Source of the DNA: a virus
Reading direction: 5' to 3' (one strand)
Length of the DNA: 38,072 nt
IMG/VR virus record: IMGVR_UViG_3300032285_004560
Coordinates: 1-38,072 of that record
Positions 29,004 to 36,188 of the stretch are shown here, one piece after another (position 1 is the first letter of the stretch; each line of letters begins with the position of its first letter). The notes beneath the pieces are model-generated. The model was not told the origin of the DNA and made no database searches. It saw only the letters and a program-made list of their open reading frames with translations. The position numbers and the translations under genes were made by a program.

Positions 29004-29198
29004 ATGGATACTAGAAAAAGAAGTCTTTATAAGACTATAAGCTGGCACTTTCTACATCTGACTATTGCAGGAGTAGTTGCCTATCTAATAACACATCGTC
29101 TTGATTTTGCAGCGCTAATTGCATCCGCTGAACTTCTCTGGGAGTCAGTAGTGTTCTACCTACATGAGCGAATTTGGTCTAGAGTAAAAGCTAAGTAG
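29004..29198 (+). CDS. DUF2061-like membrane protein
   Basis: 64 aa. RSLYKTISWHFLHLTIAGVVAYLITHRLD...ELLWESVVFYLHERIWSRVK matches the DUF2061 pattern: K-x-ISW, a hydrophobic span, and an E-x-x-x-x-x-Y-x-HER-x-W ending. Function unknown. TAGACT lies 6 nt before the ATG, so it may have its own leaderless promoter. A strong plus-strand terminator follows. Confidence 0.85.
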   Translation: MDTRKRSLYKTISWHFLHLTIAGVVAYLITHRLDFAALIASAELLWESVVFYLHERIWSRVKAK

Positions 29199-29211
29199 AT
29201 CTAGATATAAG

Positions 29212-29246
29212 AAAACCCCCACTCTCCCGTTGGGGGCTTTCTTTTT
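29212..29246 (+). terminator. terminator of the plus-strand operon
   Basis: CCCCCA/TGGGGG stem with CTTTCTTTTT on the plus strand. Confidence 0.85.
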
Positions 29247-29299
29247 GCCTAAACATTTAGACTACATAAGTAATCCTGGCAACTATATTCTAGTACTAA

Positions 29300-29602
29300 T
29301 TATTTAAAGTTATCCTCGTCTGGATCTAAAAAATCATCGTCATCTTCATATTTGACGTCTACTTCTAAGTCATCTAGGGACATATTTATAGAGTTAATTA
29401 TATCCTGAAAAGACACGTTTATACGAGCTAGACTCTTATCACGAACATGAACTTCAATCATTTCAGCTTTATAGATAAGTTTTGCCATAACTTTACGATC
29501 CTTCTCAGCCAGATTTTTAAAGATCGGATTATTGAGGATCATAATCATAATATTAGACATATGGCGCTCTTTTTGGACTTTACGAAGATAGCGTTCGTTC
29601 AC
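29300..29602 (-). CDS. protein of unknown function with acidic tail
   Basis: 100 aa, GTG start with AGGAATATAA upstream. Helical basic N-terminus (RYLRKVQKERHM), a segment AEKDRKVMAKLIYKAEMIEVHV, and a very acidic end (YEDDDDFLDPDEDN). Not recognised. AT-rich DNA with no gene (about 190 bp) lies to its right. Confidence 0.7.
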   Translation of the reverse strand: MNERYLRKVQKERHMSNIMIMILNNPIFKNLAEKDRKVMAKLIYKAEMIEVHVRDKSLARINVSFQDIINSINMSLDDLEVDVKYEDDDDFLDPDEDNFK

Positions 29603-29788
29603 TTATATTCCTATTCCAAAAATAGCTTAGACCTTTTATGTATTTATCATACAGTAAAAATTTTTAACAGAGCTCAGTGCGCAAAAAAATTTAAATGATA
29701 GCAGTTTAATTAATTAATGCAACTAAGTTATTTAGTGCCTATACGGTTAAATATTTTAATAATAGCAGATTTTTACTTAAATAAAACT

Positions 29789-29962
29789 TTATTTTTTATC
29801 ATTAGAAGGCAAAAATTCAGTACTAACTATCTGCCAAAACTCAATATCCATCTGAATTTGCAATAATCTTTCTATATTATTTTCTAAGCCGTCTGTCAGT
29901 TTCTCTAGACGAGTCATAATTGCATCTACTTCAGCTAGTTCTTTTTTATTTTTATCTGTCAT
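29789..29962 (-). CDS. small coiled-coil protein
   Basis: 57 aa from MTDKNKKELAEVDAIM. Heptad pattern over nearly the whole length (AIMTRLEKLTDGLENNIERLLQI). Its start lies within the end of 29952-30167 (11-nt overlap). Function unknown. Confidence 0.65.
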   Translation of the reverse strand: MTDKNKKELAEVDAIMTRLEKLTDGLENNIERLLQIQMDIEFWQIVSTEFLPSNDKK

Positions 29963-30167
29963 TAGATTCTCTTTTCTTATTAATAGCTTCAATCATAAAA
30001 CCAACTTGTATAGAATGCTCAGTGCAATTAGCAATATTATCTTGCGCCGATTTTTTTAACAGCTTAAGAATGTCACTACGCTCAAAAGATCTACCTAAAG
30101 CAAGCATCTCTAAATCACGATCTGACAAGTACTCGCTAGTTGGCATATTCCGTACTATTTCACTCAT
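29952..30167 (-). CDS. small protein of unknown function
   Basis: 71 aa, helical, with LSDRDLEMLALGRSFERSDILKLLKKSAQDNIANC. The SFERSDILKLL segment is similar to the ER-x-RII-x-LLE segments of nearby small genes (30437-30676, 30673-30852, 35505-35771), suggesting a diverged paralogue group. No clear ribosome site. Confidence 0.65.
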   Translation of the reverse strand: MSEIVRNMPTSEYLSDRDLEMLALGRSFERSDILKLLKKSAQDNIANCTEHSIQVGFMIEAINKKRESNDR

Positions 30168-30181
30168 CTATTTATTTATGT

Positions 30182-30286
30182 CTACTCGTCTTTTTCTAAA
30201 TGACATTCGCATGTACAGTTAAGTTCATTTATTGAAACGATACAGCTAGAATGCTGATTAGTCAAACACCATCCAAATTTAGCCAT
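30182..30286 (-). CDS. 34-residue Cys-rich micro-protein
   Basis: MAKFGWCLTNQHSSC followed by a CTCECH ending. Five Cys and three His over 34 residues fit a single metal site. The short C-x-C-x-C-H end pattern recurs in tiny actinophage proteins. Start 11 nt after the preceding stop; no strong ribosome site, hence moderate confidence. Confidence 0.6.
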   Translation of the reverse strand: MAKFGWCLTNQHSSCIVSINELNCTCECHLEKDE

Positions 30287-30297
30287 TATTTTCAAAC

Positions 30298-30444
30298 CTA
30301 ATCTTCATTATCAACGGCTCTCTGATCGCGCTCTTTAATAATTATCTTTGCACGGGCTACGGAGCTACGAAAATCGCTTTCAGGATATCCATCAATCTCC
30401 CAAGCAATAGCATCCATTAACTCCCAAAAACGCTCTTCACTCAT
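30298..30444 (-). CDS. 48-residue acidic protein
   Basis: MSEERFWELMDAIAWEIDG, then VARAKIIIKERDQRAVDNED. Its ATG overlaps the stop of 30437-30676 (ATGAGTGA, 8 nt) with GGGAG upstream. Function unknown. Confidence 0.7.
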   Translation of the reverse strand: MSEERFWELMDAIAWEIDGYPESDFRSSVARAKIIIKERDQRAVDNED

Positions 30445-30676
30445 TTGTTTCTCCCTTGATAATTTCGATTAGGCCGTCAATACTTCTGACACTAATAACA
30501 ACATTTGGCAAGTCATAAAGGCTCAGCAATCCATCGCGCCATTCTTCTAACAACTTGATAATGCGTTCTCTCTCAGCTTCTACACCAAATTCAAAAGAAG
30601 TTTTGGGTGGCTCAGTAATACCCATTGAATCTATAAGGTGACTTATTTTTTCAAAGTGCTTAAGTTCGTCACTCAT
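30437..30676 (-). CDS. small protein of the ER-x-RIIKLLE group
   Basis: 79 aa with FGVEAERERIIKLLEEWRDG at the centre, a pattern common in short phage proteins of unknown function, followed by VVISVRSIDGLIEIIKG. Start overlaps the stop of 30673-30852 (ATGA). GGGAG lies 7-8 nt upstream. Confidence 0.75.
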   Translation of the reverse strand: MSDELKHFEKISHLIDSMGITEPPKTSFEFGVEAERERIIKLLEEWRDGLLSLYDLPNVVISVRSIDGLIEIIKGETNE

Positions 30677-30852
30677 TTGTTTCTCCCTTTGACAAGTTGA
30701 ATTAGCTCTGACTTATACTCAGTAATCATTTCCTGACCGCCATCATCTATATAAGCAAAGCTCTCTAGTAATGCCACAATACGATCATTCTCAACTTTAA
30801 CTGCAGCAGCTACTAAAGCGTGAACCTCATTAATCATTTCTTTAGTTGTCAT
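30673..30852 (-). CDS. small protein of the ER-x-RIIKLLE group
   Basis: 59 aa, MTTKEMINEVHALV, then VENDRIVALLESF and EMITEYKSELIQLVKG. Shares the (E/N)-x-RI(I/V)-x-LLE core with its neighbour, suggesting tandem duplication. AGGAGAT lies 5 nt upstream. Confidence 0.7.
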   Translation of the reverse strand: MTTKEMINEVHALVAAAVKVENDRIVALLESFAYIDDGGQEMITEYKSELIQLVKGRNK

Positions 30853-30860
30853 ATGATCTC

Positions 30861-31424
30861 CTAGCCAATGTACTCTAGACTACCTGAGACTACAGCTTCA
30901 GTTAGCTTTTTATTAGTTTTTAAGTCAACTTCACGCCAGTGGCCTTCACCTTCATAGTAGAACAGCTCAGCCTTCTCATCCTGGTACCAACCAACTGGAG
31001 CATTAAGAACCACTGGCTCTTCTGGTTTTACTTCAACAGTAGTGGCGTCTACAATTTCTGCATTAGGATTGCCAAGCTTTTCTTCAAGAATCTTTCCATG
31101 CACGTCAGTAATTACTGGTTCATCTTTAGGGTCAAGGCGGTACCACGTTGCAGGCATACAAACTTCAGCTTTCATCACATAGAGGATGCCATTTTTCTTA
31201 CGAATCTGGATGATGTCATTATCTTCAGTAGCAATTTTGTTTGCCCAAGACTTAACAGCATCGATTGCAGTAGGCATGAGAGTCGCGGTACGAGGAGACA
31301 TTCCAACCCAATCCGTTCCGTTCCACACACCCACACCACCTACGCTTGGGCCAGAAGACCCGACGTGCAAGTGAGTGCCAGAGCTAGTTCCGATATCTAT
31401 ACCACGGTGTTCTCTAGTATTCAT
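30861..31424 (-). CDS. protein with DUF2510-like C-terminal segment
   Basis: 187 aa. The N-terminus is Gly/Ser/Thr-rich (GIDIGTSSGTHLHVGSSGPSVGG). The middle is an alpha/beta segment (TAIDAVKSWANKIA). Residues 135-175 read NAPVGWYQDEKAELFYYEGEGHWRE, like the GWYxDP...RYWDG-x-xW element (DUF2510) of actinobacterial membrane/envelope proteins. No signal peptide. A virion or adhesin role is possible. Ribosome site GGAGG. Confidence 0.75.
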   Translation of the reverse strand: MNTREHRGIDIGTSSGTHLHVGSSGPSVGGVGVWNGTDWVGMSPRTATLMPTAIDAVKSWANKIATEDNDIIQIRKKNGILYVMKAEVCMPATWYRLDPKDEPVITDVHGKILEEKLGNPNAEIVDATTVEVKPEEPVVLNAPVGWYQDEKAELFYYEGEGHWREVDLKTNKKLTEAVVSGSLEYIG

Positions 31425-31602
31425 CTTCTACCTCCACGAAATCAAAAATCTGCTTCTTTAAACGGAGGTGAAGCTTATGAGCATAAGAGCTTGCTTCCCA
31501 CAGCTGAGTGTTGCTGTAATGAACTTCAGCAAGCTTTAGCGCAGTCAGAAGACGATAAACATCTTCCTGAGGGATATCAATATTTATAAGTTGTTTTGAC
31601 AT
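31414..31602 (-). CDS. small helical protein of unknown function
   Basis: 62 aa, INIDIPQEDVYRLLTALKLAEVHYSN and YAHKLHLRLKKQIFDFV. End overlaps the start of 30861-31424 by 11 nt. Not recognised. Confidence 0.7.
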   Translation of the reverse strand: MSKQLINIDIPQEDVYRLLTALKLAEVHYSNTQLWEASSYAHKLHLRLKKQIFDFVEVEDEY

Positions 31603-31606
31603 TTTT

Positions 31607-31990
31607 CTACTTTACTATGATTGATGCAGATTCGCTGGGTAGGCTAAGTCCCTTATATCCAACAGCAACTACATGATAGGTAACTAAAATATTTTTAGTT
31701 GGTAAGTTTAGGCTTATAGAAGTTTTAGTAGTTACCGGACCTCCATACCATTTACTAGCGCCCTCCCAGGTAGACTCCACGCGGTAATATCGAATTGGAG
31801 TTGAAACCGGATCCCACGAGACAATTACTTTTTTATATCCCATGGACACCTTTACTCCAGTTGGAGTATCTACAAGATTAGATATCCCTGGAGGAGGAGT
31901 TGGAACATAAATAGTTGTACTTGCATTTGCACCGATACCAAATCCCAGTAGGACTAGCATCGCGCTATAGATATAAAAACGAGATTTCAT
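31607..31990 (-). CDS. secreted fibronectin type III-like protein
   Basis: 127 aa with signal peptide (cleavage after about residue 23, GANA) and one FN3 domain: GVKVSMGYKKVIVSWDPV, YYRVEST and TYHVVAVGYKGLSLPSESASI. ATG overlaps the stop of the subtilase gene (TAATG), and the C-terminal FN3 part of that protease looks related. Probably exported together with it and may bind the same surface. Confidence 0.78.
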   Translation of the reverse strand: MKSRFYIYSAMLVLLGFGIGANASTTIYVPTPPPGISNLVDTPTGVKVSMGYKKVIVSWDPVSTPIRYYRVESTWEGASKWYGGPVTTKTSISLNLPTKNILVTYHVVAVGYKGLSLPSESASIIVK

Positions 31991-33168
31991 TATTTAGCTG
32001 TCACCCTTAAGGTAAGACTCGCTGGGCCAATACCAAGAGCCCCAATGGCAGTTACTCTGTAATACCCAGCGATTGAGATCGTAGTTGATACATCTGGCGT
32101 GGTCGTAGTTTTTATCAAAGACCACACTGATCCGGTAGAGCTACTTTCAATCTTGTATCCAATAATTCCAGCTTTCAAGAAATTAGTAGGAGCTGACCAT
32201 GAAAGTTTATAGGTGCCGATAGCTACTCCAGAAACAGCAGCTAAATTGAATACCTTTCCAGGAACCTCCGAAACTATAGGACTAGCAACTGGAGCAGAAT
32301 AAAGAGTATTTAAAAACTTAGTACTTAATAGGTAATTTCCATTTGCTGACTTAGCATCAATAACAGCCCCGGCCTCAGCCCCGGCACGCAAAGCATTAGC
32401 AACCTCTATCGGCTTAGCAGTTGGATTTTTCTGTAGATACAAAGCAGCTACGCCAACAACATGCGGAACAGCCATCGAGGTACCAGTCATTACTTTTGAA
32501 GCAGTTGGATTTTGCCAGTCTTCAGAAGTAATCAATCCACCCGGAGCAAAGATATCAACACAATCACCAAACGCAGAAGTATTTGTACGCTGATCATTCA
32601 TGTTAGTGCCCCCAACTGTAAACGCATTCAGAGCTCCAGAGGGGCTCCACTGACATGCATCAGAGTTTGTATTTGAAGCAGCAACTACTGGAAGAATTCC
32701 AGCGTTATAAAGACGATCAATAGCTGCGTCTACAGTAGCGCTTTTACCGAGAGCAATACTGATATTTACAACAGCAGGACCCTTATTCATGGCAAGCACT
32801 TTATCAATGCCGGCGATTAGATCTTTCGAATATACAGTACCGCTACAGTCTGCAACTTTAATCGAGACAATCTTTACACCAGTTGCAACACCATACTGAG
32901 AGGATCCAATAATTCCGGCAACATGGGTACCGTGTCCATTGCAGTCAACGTCACCAGAGGCGCGTCCACCAAATCCAGGGTCTGATAGAGCAACACCAGT
33001 ATCTAGGACATATGCAGTAACTCCAGTGCCGGTATAAGGAACAGAGTAAGAACCATCGATGACACCATCTAGGCGATCTATGCCCCAAGACGAAACAGCA
33101 GCATAGGCAGGAACAGCGGTTAAAGTAAGCGAAGCAACTAGGGCTCCGACAATCAGTTTTTTCTTCAT
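31990..33168 (-). CDS. secreted subtilisin-like serine protease with FN3 domain
   Basis: 392 aa. Signal peptide 1-23 (ends AYA). S8 catalytic triad: Asp56 (VLDTGVA), His79 (GHGTHVAG), Ser231 (GTSMAVPH); oxyanion Asn near 166 (AASNTN). Four Cys (76, 109, 172, 203) could make two disulfides. Residues 300-392 form an FN3-like domain. The N-terminal propeptide seems absent. A secreted protease encoded by a phage is unusual; it could clear surface proteins, mature virion parts or act after lysis. Coupled to the FN3 gene downstream. Confidence 0.92.
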   Translation of the reverse strand: MKKKLIVGALVASLTLTAVPAYAAVSSWGIDRLDGVIDGSYSVPYTGTGVTAYVLDTGVALSDPGFGGRASGDVDCNGHGTHVAGIIGSSQYGVATGVKIVSIKVADCSGTVYSKDLIAGIDKVLAMNKGPAVVNISIALGKSATVDAAIDRLYNAGILPVVAASNTNSDACQWSPSGALNAFTVGGTNMNDQRTNTSAFGDCVDIFAPGGLITSEDWQNPTASKVMTGTSMAVPHVVGVAALYLQKNPTAKPIEVANALRAGAEAGAVIDAKSANGNYLLSTKFLNTLYSAPVASPIVSEVPGKVFNLAAVSGVAIGTYKLSWSAPTNFLKAGIIGYKIESSSTGSVWSLIKTTTTPDVSTTISIAGYYRVTAIGALGIGPASLTLRVTAK

Positions 33169-33192
33169 GCCTAAACTATAGGCGTCTAAAAA

Positions 33193-33732
33193 CTATTTGT
33201 CAAGTTCCAAATCAACCAATTTATATAGCTTACTCAGGTCCGCATCATTAGAGATGATTCGATCAAATTCATAGGTATCTAAAGAGGTTTCTGATACATG
33301 GTCATTAGGACGCTCTACATTTGGACGCACAATTCTCCAAACTTCTCCGCCTAACTCCTTAATGGCATTAGCTTCATTAGGGAACCTAGCATCAGTAAAT
33401 ACAACTTTAGATCCAGCCGGGATTCGCTTAAGTGCCGCATCTACCCAGAAATCTTCACCAAACATATTTCTACCAACCTCGGTACCCATACGTTGCATCA
33501 GACCACGAAGATCTTGGCTAGAATATTTTAATTGCTCCCAGCCCATTAAATCTATCGCCTTGGACAGTCTCATTTCATAACCATCTACATCAATATTTGG
33601 ATCTAAACGGTATAAAGCTTCTCGCATAGGATCAGCAAAAGACATACGAATATAGCCGTAGTTACTAACTAAGTGGTTTGCTATTGAATCCTTACCAGAA
33701 CGAGCAACTCCACTTAGAGCTATGTATTTAAT
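33193..33732 (-). CDS. deoxynucleoside monophosphate kinase, non-AUG start
   Basis: 179 aa if it starts at ATT (33732). The first ATG in frame (33645) lies after the P-loop, yet the preceding codons encode YIALSGVARSGKDSIANHLV, the essential Walker A of phage dNMP kinases. An in-frame TAA stands directly before ATT-ATT (33738-33736), and no ATG, GTG or TTG lies between. AGG lies 7 nt before the second ATT. Further family traits are MGTEVGRNMFGEDFWV, VFTDARFPNEANAI and RPNDHVSE. Role: phosphorylates dNMPs for phage DNA synthesis. Confidence 0.85.
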   Translation of the reverse strand: MKYIALSGVARSGKDSIANHLVSNYGYIRMSFADPMREALYRLDPNIDVDGYEMRLSKAIDLMGWEQLKYSSQDLRGLMQRMGTEVGRNMFGEDFWVDAALKRIPAGSKVVFTDARFPNEANAIKELGGEVWRIVRPNVERPNDHVSETSLDTYEFDRIISNDADLSKLYKLVDLELDK

Positions 33733-33746
33733 AATTTAGCCTAGTC

Positions 33747-34001
33747 TTAAACTTCAGCAGATTCTTCTACCGGAGCCACGACCGGAGCTGTAGCTGGTGT
33801 AGATAGCCACTGAACCAATACCACATAATCCAAGCTATAGCGAGTAGAGACTACTGCACCATTGTCGCCATCCTGGCTAATAGTAATTGTCTTGTCGTCG
33901 ATAGCAGAAACTACACCACGGTGCTGGCTAGATGCTTCCCCCGGTACAGCAACTTTAATAATTGCTAGCGAGTTTAAAACTTCATTTTGAATAATTGCCA
34001 T
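33747..34001 (-). CDS. small beta-rich protein of unknown function
   Basis: 84 aa from MAIIQNEVLN with GGAGAG upstream. Hat-shaped pattern of strands (IIKVAVPGEASSQHRGVVSAIDDKTITI and TRYSLDYVVLVQWL) suggests an SH3-like or KOW-like barrel, then an acidic Pro/Val tail. Function unknown. Confidence 0.7.
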   Translation of the reverse strand: MAIIQNEVLNSLAIIKVAVPGEASSQHRGVVSAIDDKTITISQDGDNGAVVSTRYSLDYVVLVQWLSTPATAPVVAPVEESAEV

Positions 34002-34064
34002 TTTTCTCTCCAATATGTTTAAGTGATTTCAATTAGTTTATTATATAAGTTAAAACTTGATATT

Positions 34065-34814
34065 TTAGATATCCAGCCCCTGAGTCAGCAAGGTTAGAGC
34101 CAAAATTGCCTGCTGGGGGCATACCCCGTTTCCGGCGAGTTTAAGCTCTTCTGCTCTCTTAAGACCATGTCCGACTATCCATTTCTCGGGGAGCCCCATC
34201 ATCCATTCGCAAAGCGCCGGGCTCAAGCGATGCGCACCATCTTTACCAGAAGGTTCTGTGGGATTAGGTGCGGGACGACCTAAGATCGCTTCCCAACGGC
34301 GGATAGCTGGTTCAAACTTTCCCCAGCTAAGATTCTCATTATTTATTTCTCCAGAGTTAAAAATAGTACGAGAGATAGTATCAGTAGAAATTTTTCCATT
34401 ACGAGTCTGAGCAGCAGATCCATCTTTGTGATCACGTGTCAATGGCGTTGGAAGAAGTGCAGGAGAAACTTTAAGCCCATTCTCCTGAGCAAGTTGAGCC
34501 ATCTGATCACGAACCATTAACATACGATTCTTAGCACGAGCTACATCTTCACGAATCGCCCCGCCCTGACCCTCAATTGCCGAAGGAGTGCGAAGCATTG
34601 CTTCATCAGGAATCTCGTCGAATTGCAAGGATGAATACTCGGAAGCGTTGATGGGGAGCCCCCGCTTCGGAAGCTGATACGCCCTGCCATCGACAGTCAT
34701 ACCGCAGCTCGGCCAGGTCGCCGAGTACAGCACCCATGGCCCTGAGAGCTGGCTCTCCTGATTTTGCAACCAAATACTCTTCTCCGAGTTCCACGTCGCT
34801 ATATGCTTTTCCAC
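34065..34814 (-). CDS. C-terminal half of a split cytosine-5 methyltransferase
   Basis: 249 aa, GTG start with AGAGGA 7 nt upstream. Contains the post-motif-VIII region typical of actinophage C5 methyltransferases: SATWPSCGMTVDGRAYQLP (about 31-49), LLPTPLTRDHKDG, IRRWEAILGRPAPNPTEP, HRLSPALCEWMMGLPEKW and LKLAGNGVCPQQA (motif X-like). It carries the target-recognition and C-terminal elements but no catalytic PCQ. The first 70 residues are encoded over the end of the 34606-35175 gene in another frame. The two proteins probably assemble into one enzyme. Confidence 0.85.
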   Translation of the reverse strand: MEKHIATWNSEKSIWLQNQESQLSGPWVLYSATWPSCGMTVDGRAYQLPKRGLPINASEYSSLQFDEIPDEAMLRTPSAIEGQGGAIREDVARAKNRMLMVRDQMAQLAQENGLKVSPALLPTPLTRDHKDGSAAQTRNGKISTDTISRTIFNSGEINNENLSWGKFEPAIRRWEAILGRPAPNPTEPSGKDGAHRLSPALCEWMMGLPEKWIVGHGLKRAEELKLAGNGVCPQQAILALTLLTQGLDI

Positions 34815-35175
34815 TTAGCAATCCTCTCACGTTTTCGATCACAACATATTTAGGCTTGATTGTATCGATTGCTTTTGCAAACTCAGACCAGAGGCCAGAG
34901 CGAGTTCCCTCTTTTAGACCAGCACGACTGCCAGCCAGACTTAGATCCTGACATGGAAATCCACCGCAGAGAATGTCTACTTGTTCAACTTCTTTCCAGT
35001 TGACTTTAGAAACATCGCGGTAGTTAGGGACGTCTGGAAAATTGTCTTCTAAAATCTTAGATGGAGCTGCATCCCACTCACAATGCCATGCAACTTCGGC
35101 ATTGAACACCCGAGCAACAGCCATGTCCAAACCGCCGTAACCACTAAATAGTGATCCAACCTTTAACTTTGTCAT
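34606..35175 (-). CDS. catalytic half of a split cytosine-5 methyltransferase
   Basis: 189 aa. Motif I GSLFSGYGGLDMA (7-19), motif IV GGFPCQDLS (catalytic Cys75), motif VI ENVRGLL (114-120) and motif VIII GAPHQRFRVFILA (172-184) are all present. It then stops after IRRDS, without target-recognition domain or motifs IX-X. Those are encoded by the next gene (34065-34814), which starts upstream of this stop in a different frame, so the genes overlap by about 209 nt. SAM-dependent C5 methylation of phage or host DNA is expected. Confidence 0.9.
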   Translation of the reverse strand: MTKLKVGSLFSGYGGLDMAVARVFNAEVAWHCEWDAAPSKILEDNFPDVPNYRDVSKVNWKEVEQVDILCGGFPCQDLSLAGSRAGLKEGTRSGLWSEFAKAIDTIKPKYVVIENVRGLLSGKAYSDVELGEEYLVAKSGEPALRAMGAVLGDLAELRYDCRWQGVSASEAGAPHQRFRVFILAIRRDS

Positions 35176-35182
35176 TATGTAA

Positions 35183-35527
35183 TCAATTGTCTTCTGTCAA
35201 ATATGTAACTAAGTCTGTATTATCTTTCAATACAAGAAGAAGCGACTCTTCCCATATCCCAATAAAGTAGTGCTCCCACACATCAAAAGTATCTACTTTC
35301 TTAGGAGTTACAGAAGTATCATAAATCATTCGAGCAGCATGCATAATTTCATGCCAAAGAGTTAGTCGCTTTCTGCTAGGAGCAATAGTGGCGTCTAGCA
35401 CAATTAGATTCTCGGTCTCTAGAGTGTATCCATATGTATCATCGTTAAGCATCCCATCATCCTGGCGAGATCGCTCAATAATCTTAAAGACCTGAGTTCC
35501 GATTTTAACCTTTTTTGGTAGTGGCAT
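35183..35527 (-). CDS. ImmA/IrrE-like zinc metalloprotein
   Basis: 114 aa from MPLPKKVK with GAGGG 5 nt upstream. TLWHEIMHAARMI is an HExxH motif (about residues 53-58), with a following Glu-rich helix (FIGIWEESLLLVL) that may supply the third ligand. Small phage ImmA-like peptidases of this kind can cleave repressors, but no repressor gene is adjacent. Located just before the methyltransferase pair. Confidence 0.8.
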   Translation of the reverse strand: MPLPKKVKIGTQVFKIIERSRQDDGMLNDDTYGYTLETENLIVLDATIAPSRKRLTLWHEIMHAARMIYDTSVTPKKVDTFDVWEHYFIGIWEESLLLVLKDNTDLVTYLTEDN

Positions 35528-35771
35528 GACGACCCTCAATCACACTAATTGCCCATTCTGAACAAGAGCTATTATTTTTTTTGAATAGTTCAATAATCTC
35601 ATTGCGCTTATCTTCAGCGCCAAGCTCATACCCAAAAGTAGTCGAGGCGTCTACTGCTTCTGCAATAGCAGCATGTAGGCTATCTTTGGCAGCCACAGCA
35701 GCATGAACAGCAGAACCAATCTTAGAAATAATTAGCTCATCACTGGTGTCGTCGCCTTGCATTTGCTGCAT
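35505..35771 (-). CDS. small protein of the ER/DK-R-x-EII-x-LF group
   Basis: 88 aa. IGSAVHAAVAAKDSLHAAIAEAVDASTT is an Ala-rich helix, and FGYELGAEDKRNEIIELFKKN resembles the FGVEAERERIIKLLE core of 30437-30676. Its end overlaps the ImmA-like start and its own start lies inside 35732-36025. Function unknown. Confidence 0.7.
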   Translation of the reverse strand: MQQMQGDDTSDELIISKIGSAVHAAVAAKDSLHAAIAEAVDASTTFGYELGAEDKRNEIIELFKKNNSSCSEWAISVIEGRHATTKKG

Positions 35772-36025
35772 AGGTATTGATCTCTCTTTTCTTTCTCAAT
35801 CTTGCGCTGGACTCGTTGAACTTTACGTCGCACTTTACGAGCGAGCAATTCCATACGATCACCATAATCATACTCGTCTTTGAATAAAACTACCCATGCT
35901 TCAGTAATAATTGCCAAACTAAATAAAATAGCAGCAATCAACATTGCATCAGTGTAGTACGCCAATAGGGCAACTAGGGATACTGCCACGGCGTTTGAGT
36001 GAAAAATTCCTTCAAGTAGCTTCAT
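35732..36025 (-). CDS. membrane protein with basic zinc-like tail
   Basis: 97 aa from MKLLEGIF with AAAGGG 6 nt upstream. Two hydrophobic segments (10-30, 32-50), an acidic turn, a strongly basic helix (LLARKVRRKVQRVQRKIEKEKRD) and CSKC near the end. The basic coiled region suggests a membrane-tethered protein contacting nucleic acid or other acidic partners. Unknown function. Confidence 0.7.
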   Translation of the reverse strand: MKLLEGIFHSNAVAVSLVALLAYYTDAMLIAAILFSLAIITEAWVVLFKDEYDYGDRMELLARKVRRKVQRVQRKIEKEKRDQYLCSKCKATTPVMS

Positions 36026-36100
36026 TGATAACCCTTTCTTAGGTATTTCAACAACTATACCAATTTTCAATAAAAATTGCAAATTATATATAAAGCCCAG

Positions 36101-36174
36101 TCGAGACTGTGGGACTTGAACCCACGACGACCTGATTATGAGTCAGGGGCTCTAACCAGCTGAGCTAAGTCTCG
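36101..36174 (-). tRNA. tRNA with CAU anticodon (Met elongator or Ile2)
   Basis: 74 nt including the discriminator A. Acceptor CGAGACT/AGTCTCG is a perfect 7-bp stem; D-arm AGCTCAGCTGGTTAGAGC, anticodon stem CTGA/TCAG around CTCATAA, T-arm GTGGG-TTCAAGT-CCCAC. The fully paired acceptor argues against an initiator. CAU could be Met or, if lysidylated, Ile for AUA. No CCA is encoded after the discriminator. Confidence 0.92.
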
Positions 36175-36188
36175 TTTTGGATAGAGTA

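Noticed and set aside
30939-31589. Plus-strand 216-codon open frame
   Set aside because: Antisense to the DUF2510-like gene and its neighbour, which have ribosome sites and coherent domains.
34606-34814. Simple sequencing frameshift in one methyltransferase gene
   Set aside because: Both overlapping frames carry diagnostic family blocks and the second has its own well-spaced ribosome site; a one-base error would not create both.
36101-36174. Initiator tRNA
   Set aside because: The acceptor stem has a fully paired first position and the anticodon stem lacks the three G-C pairs of initiators.
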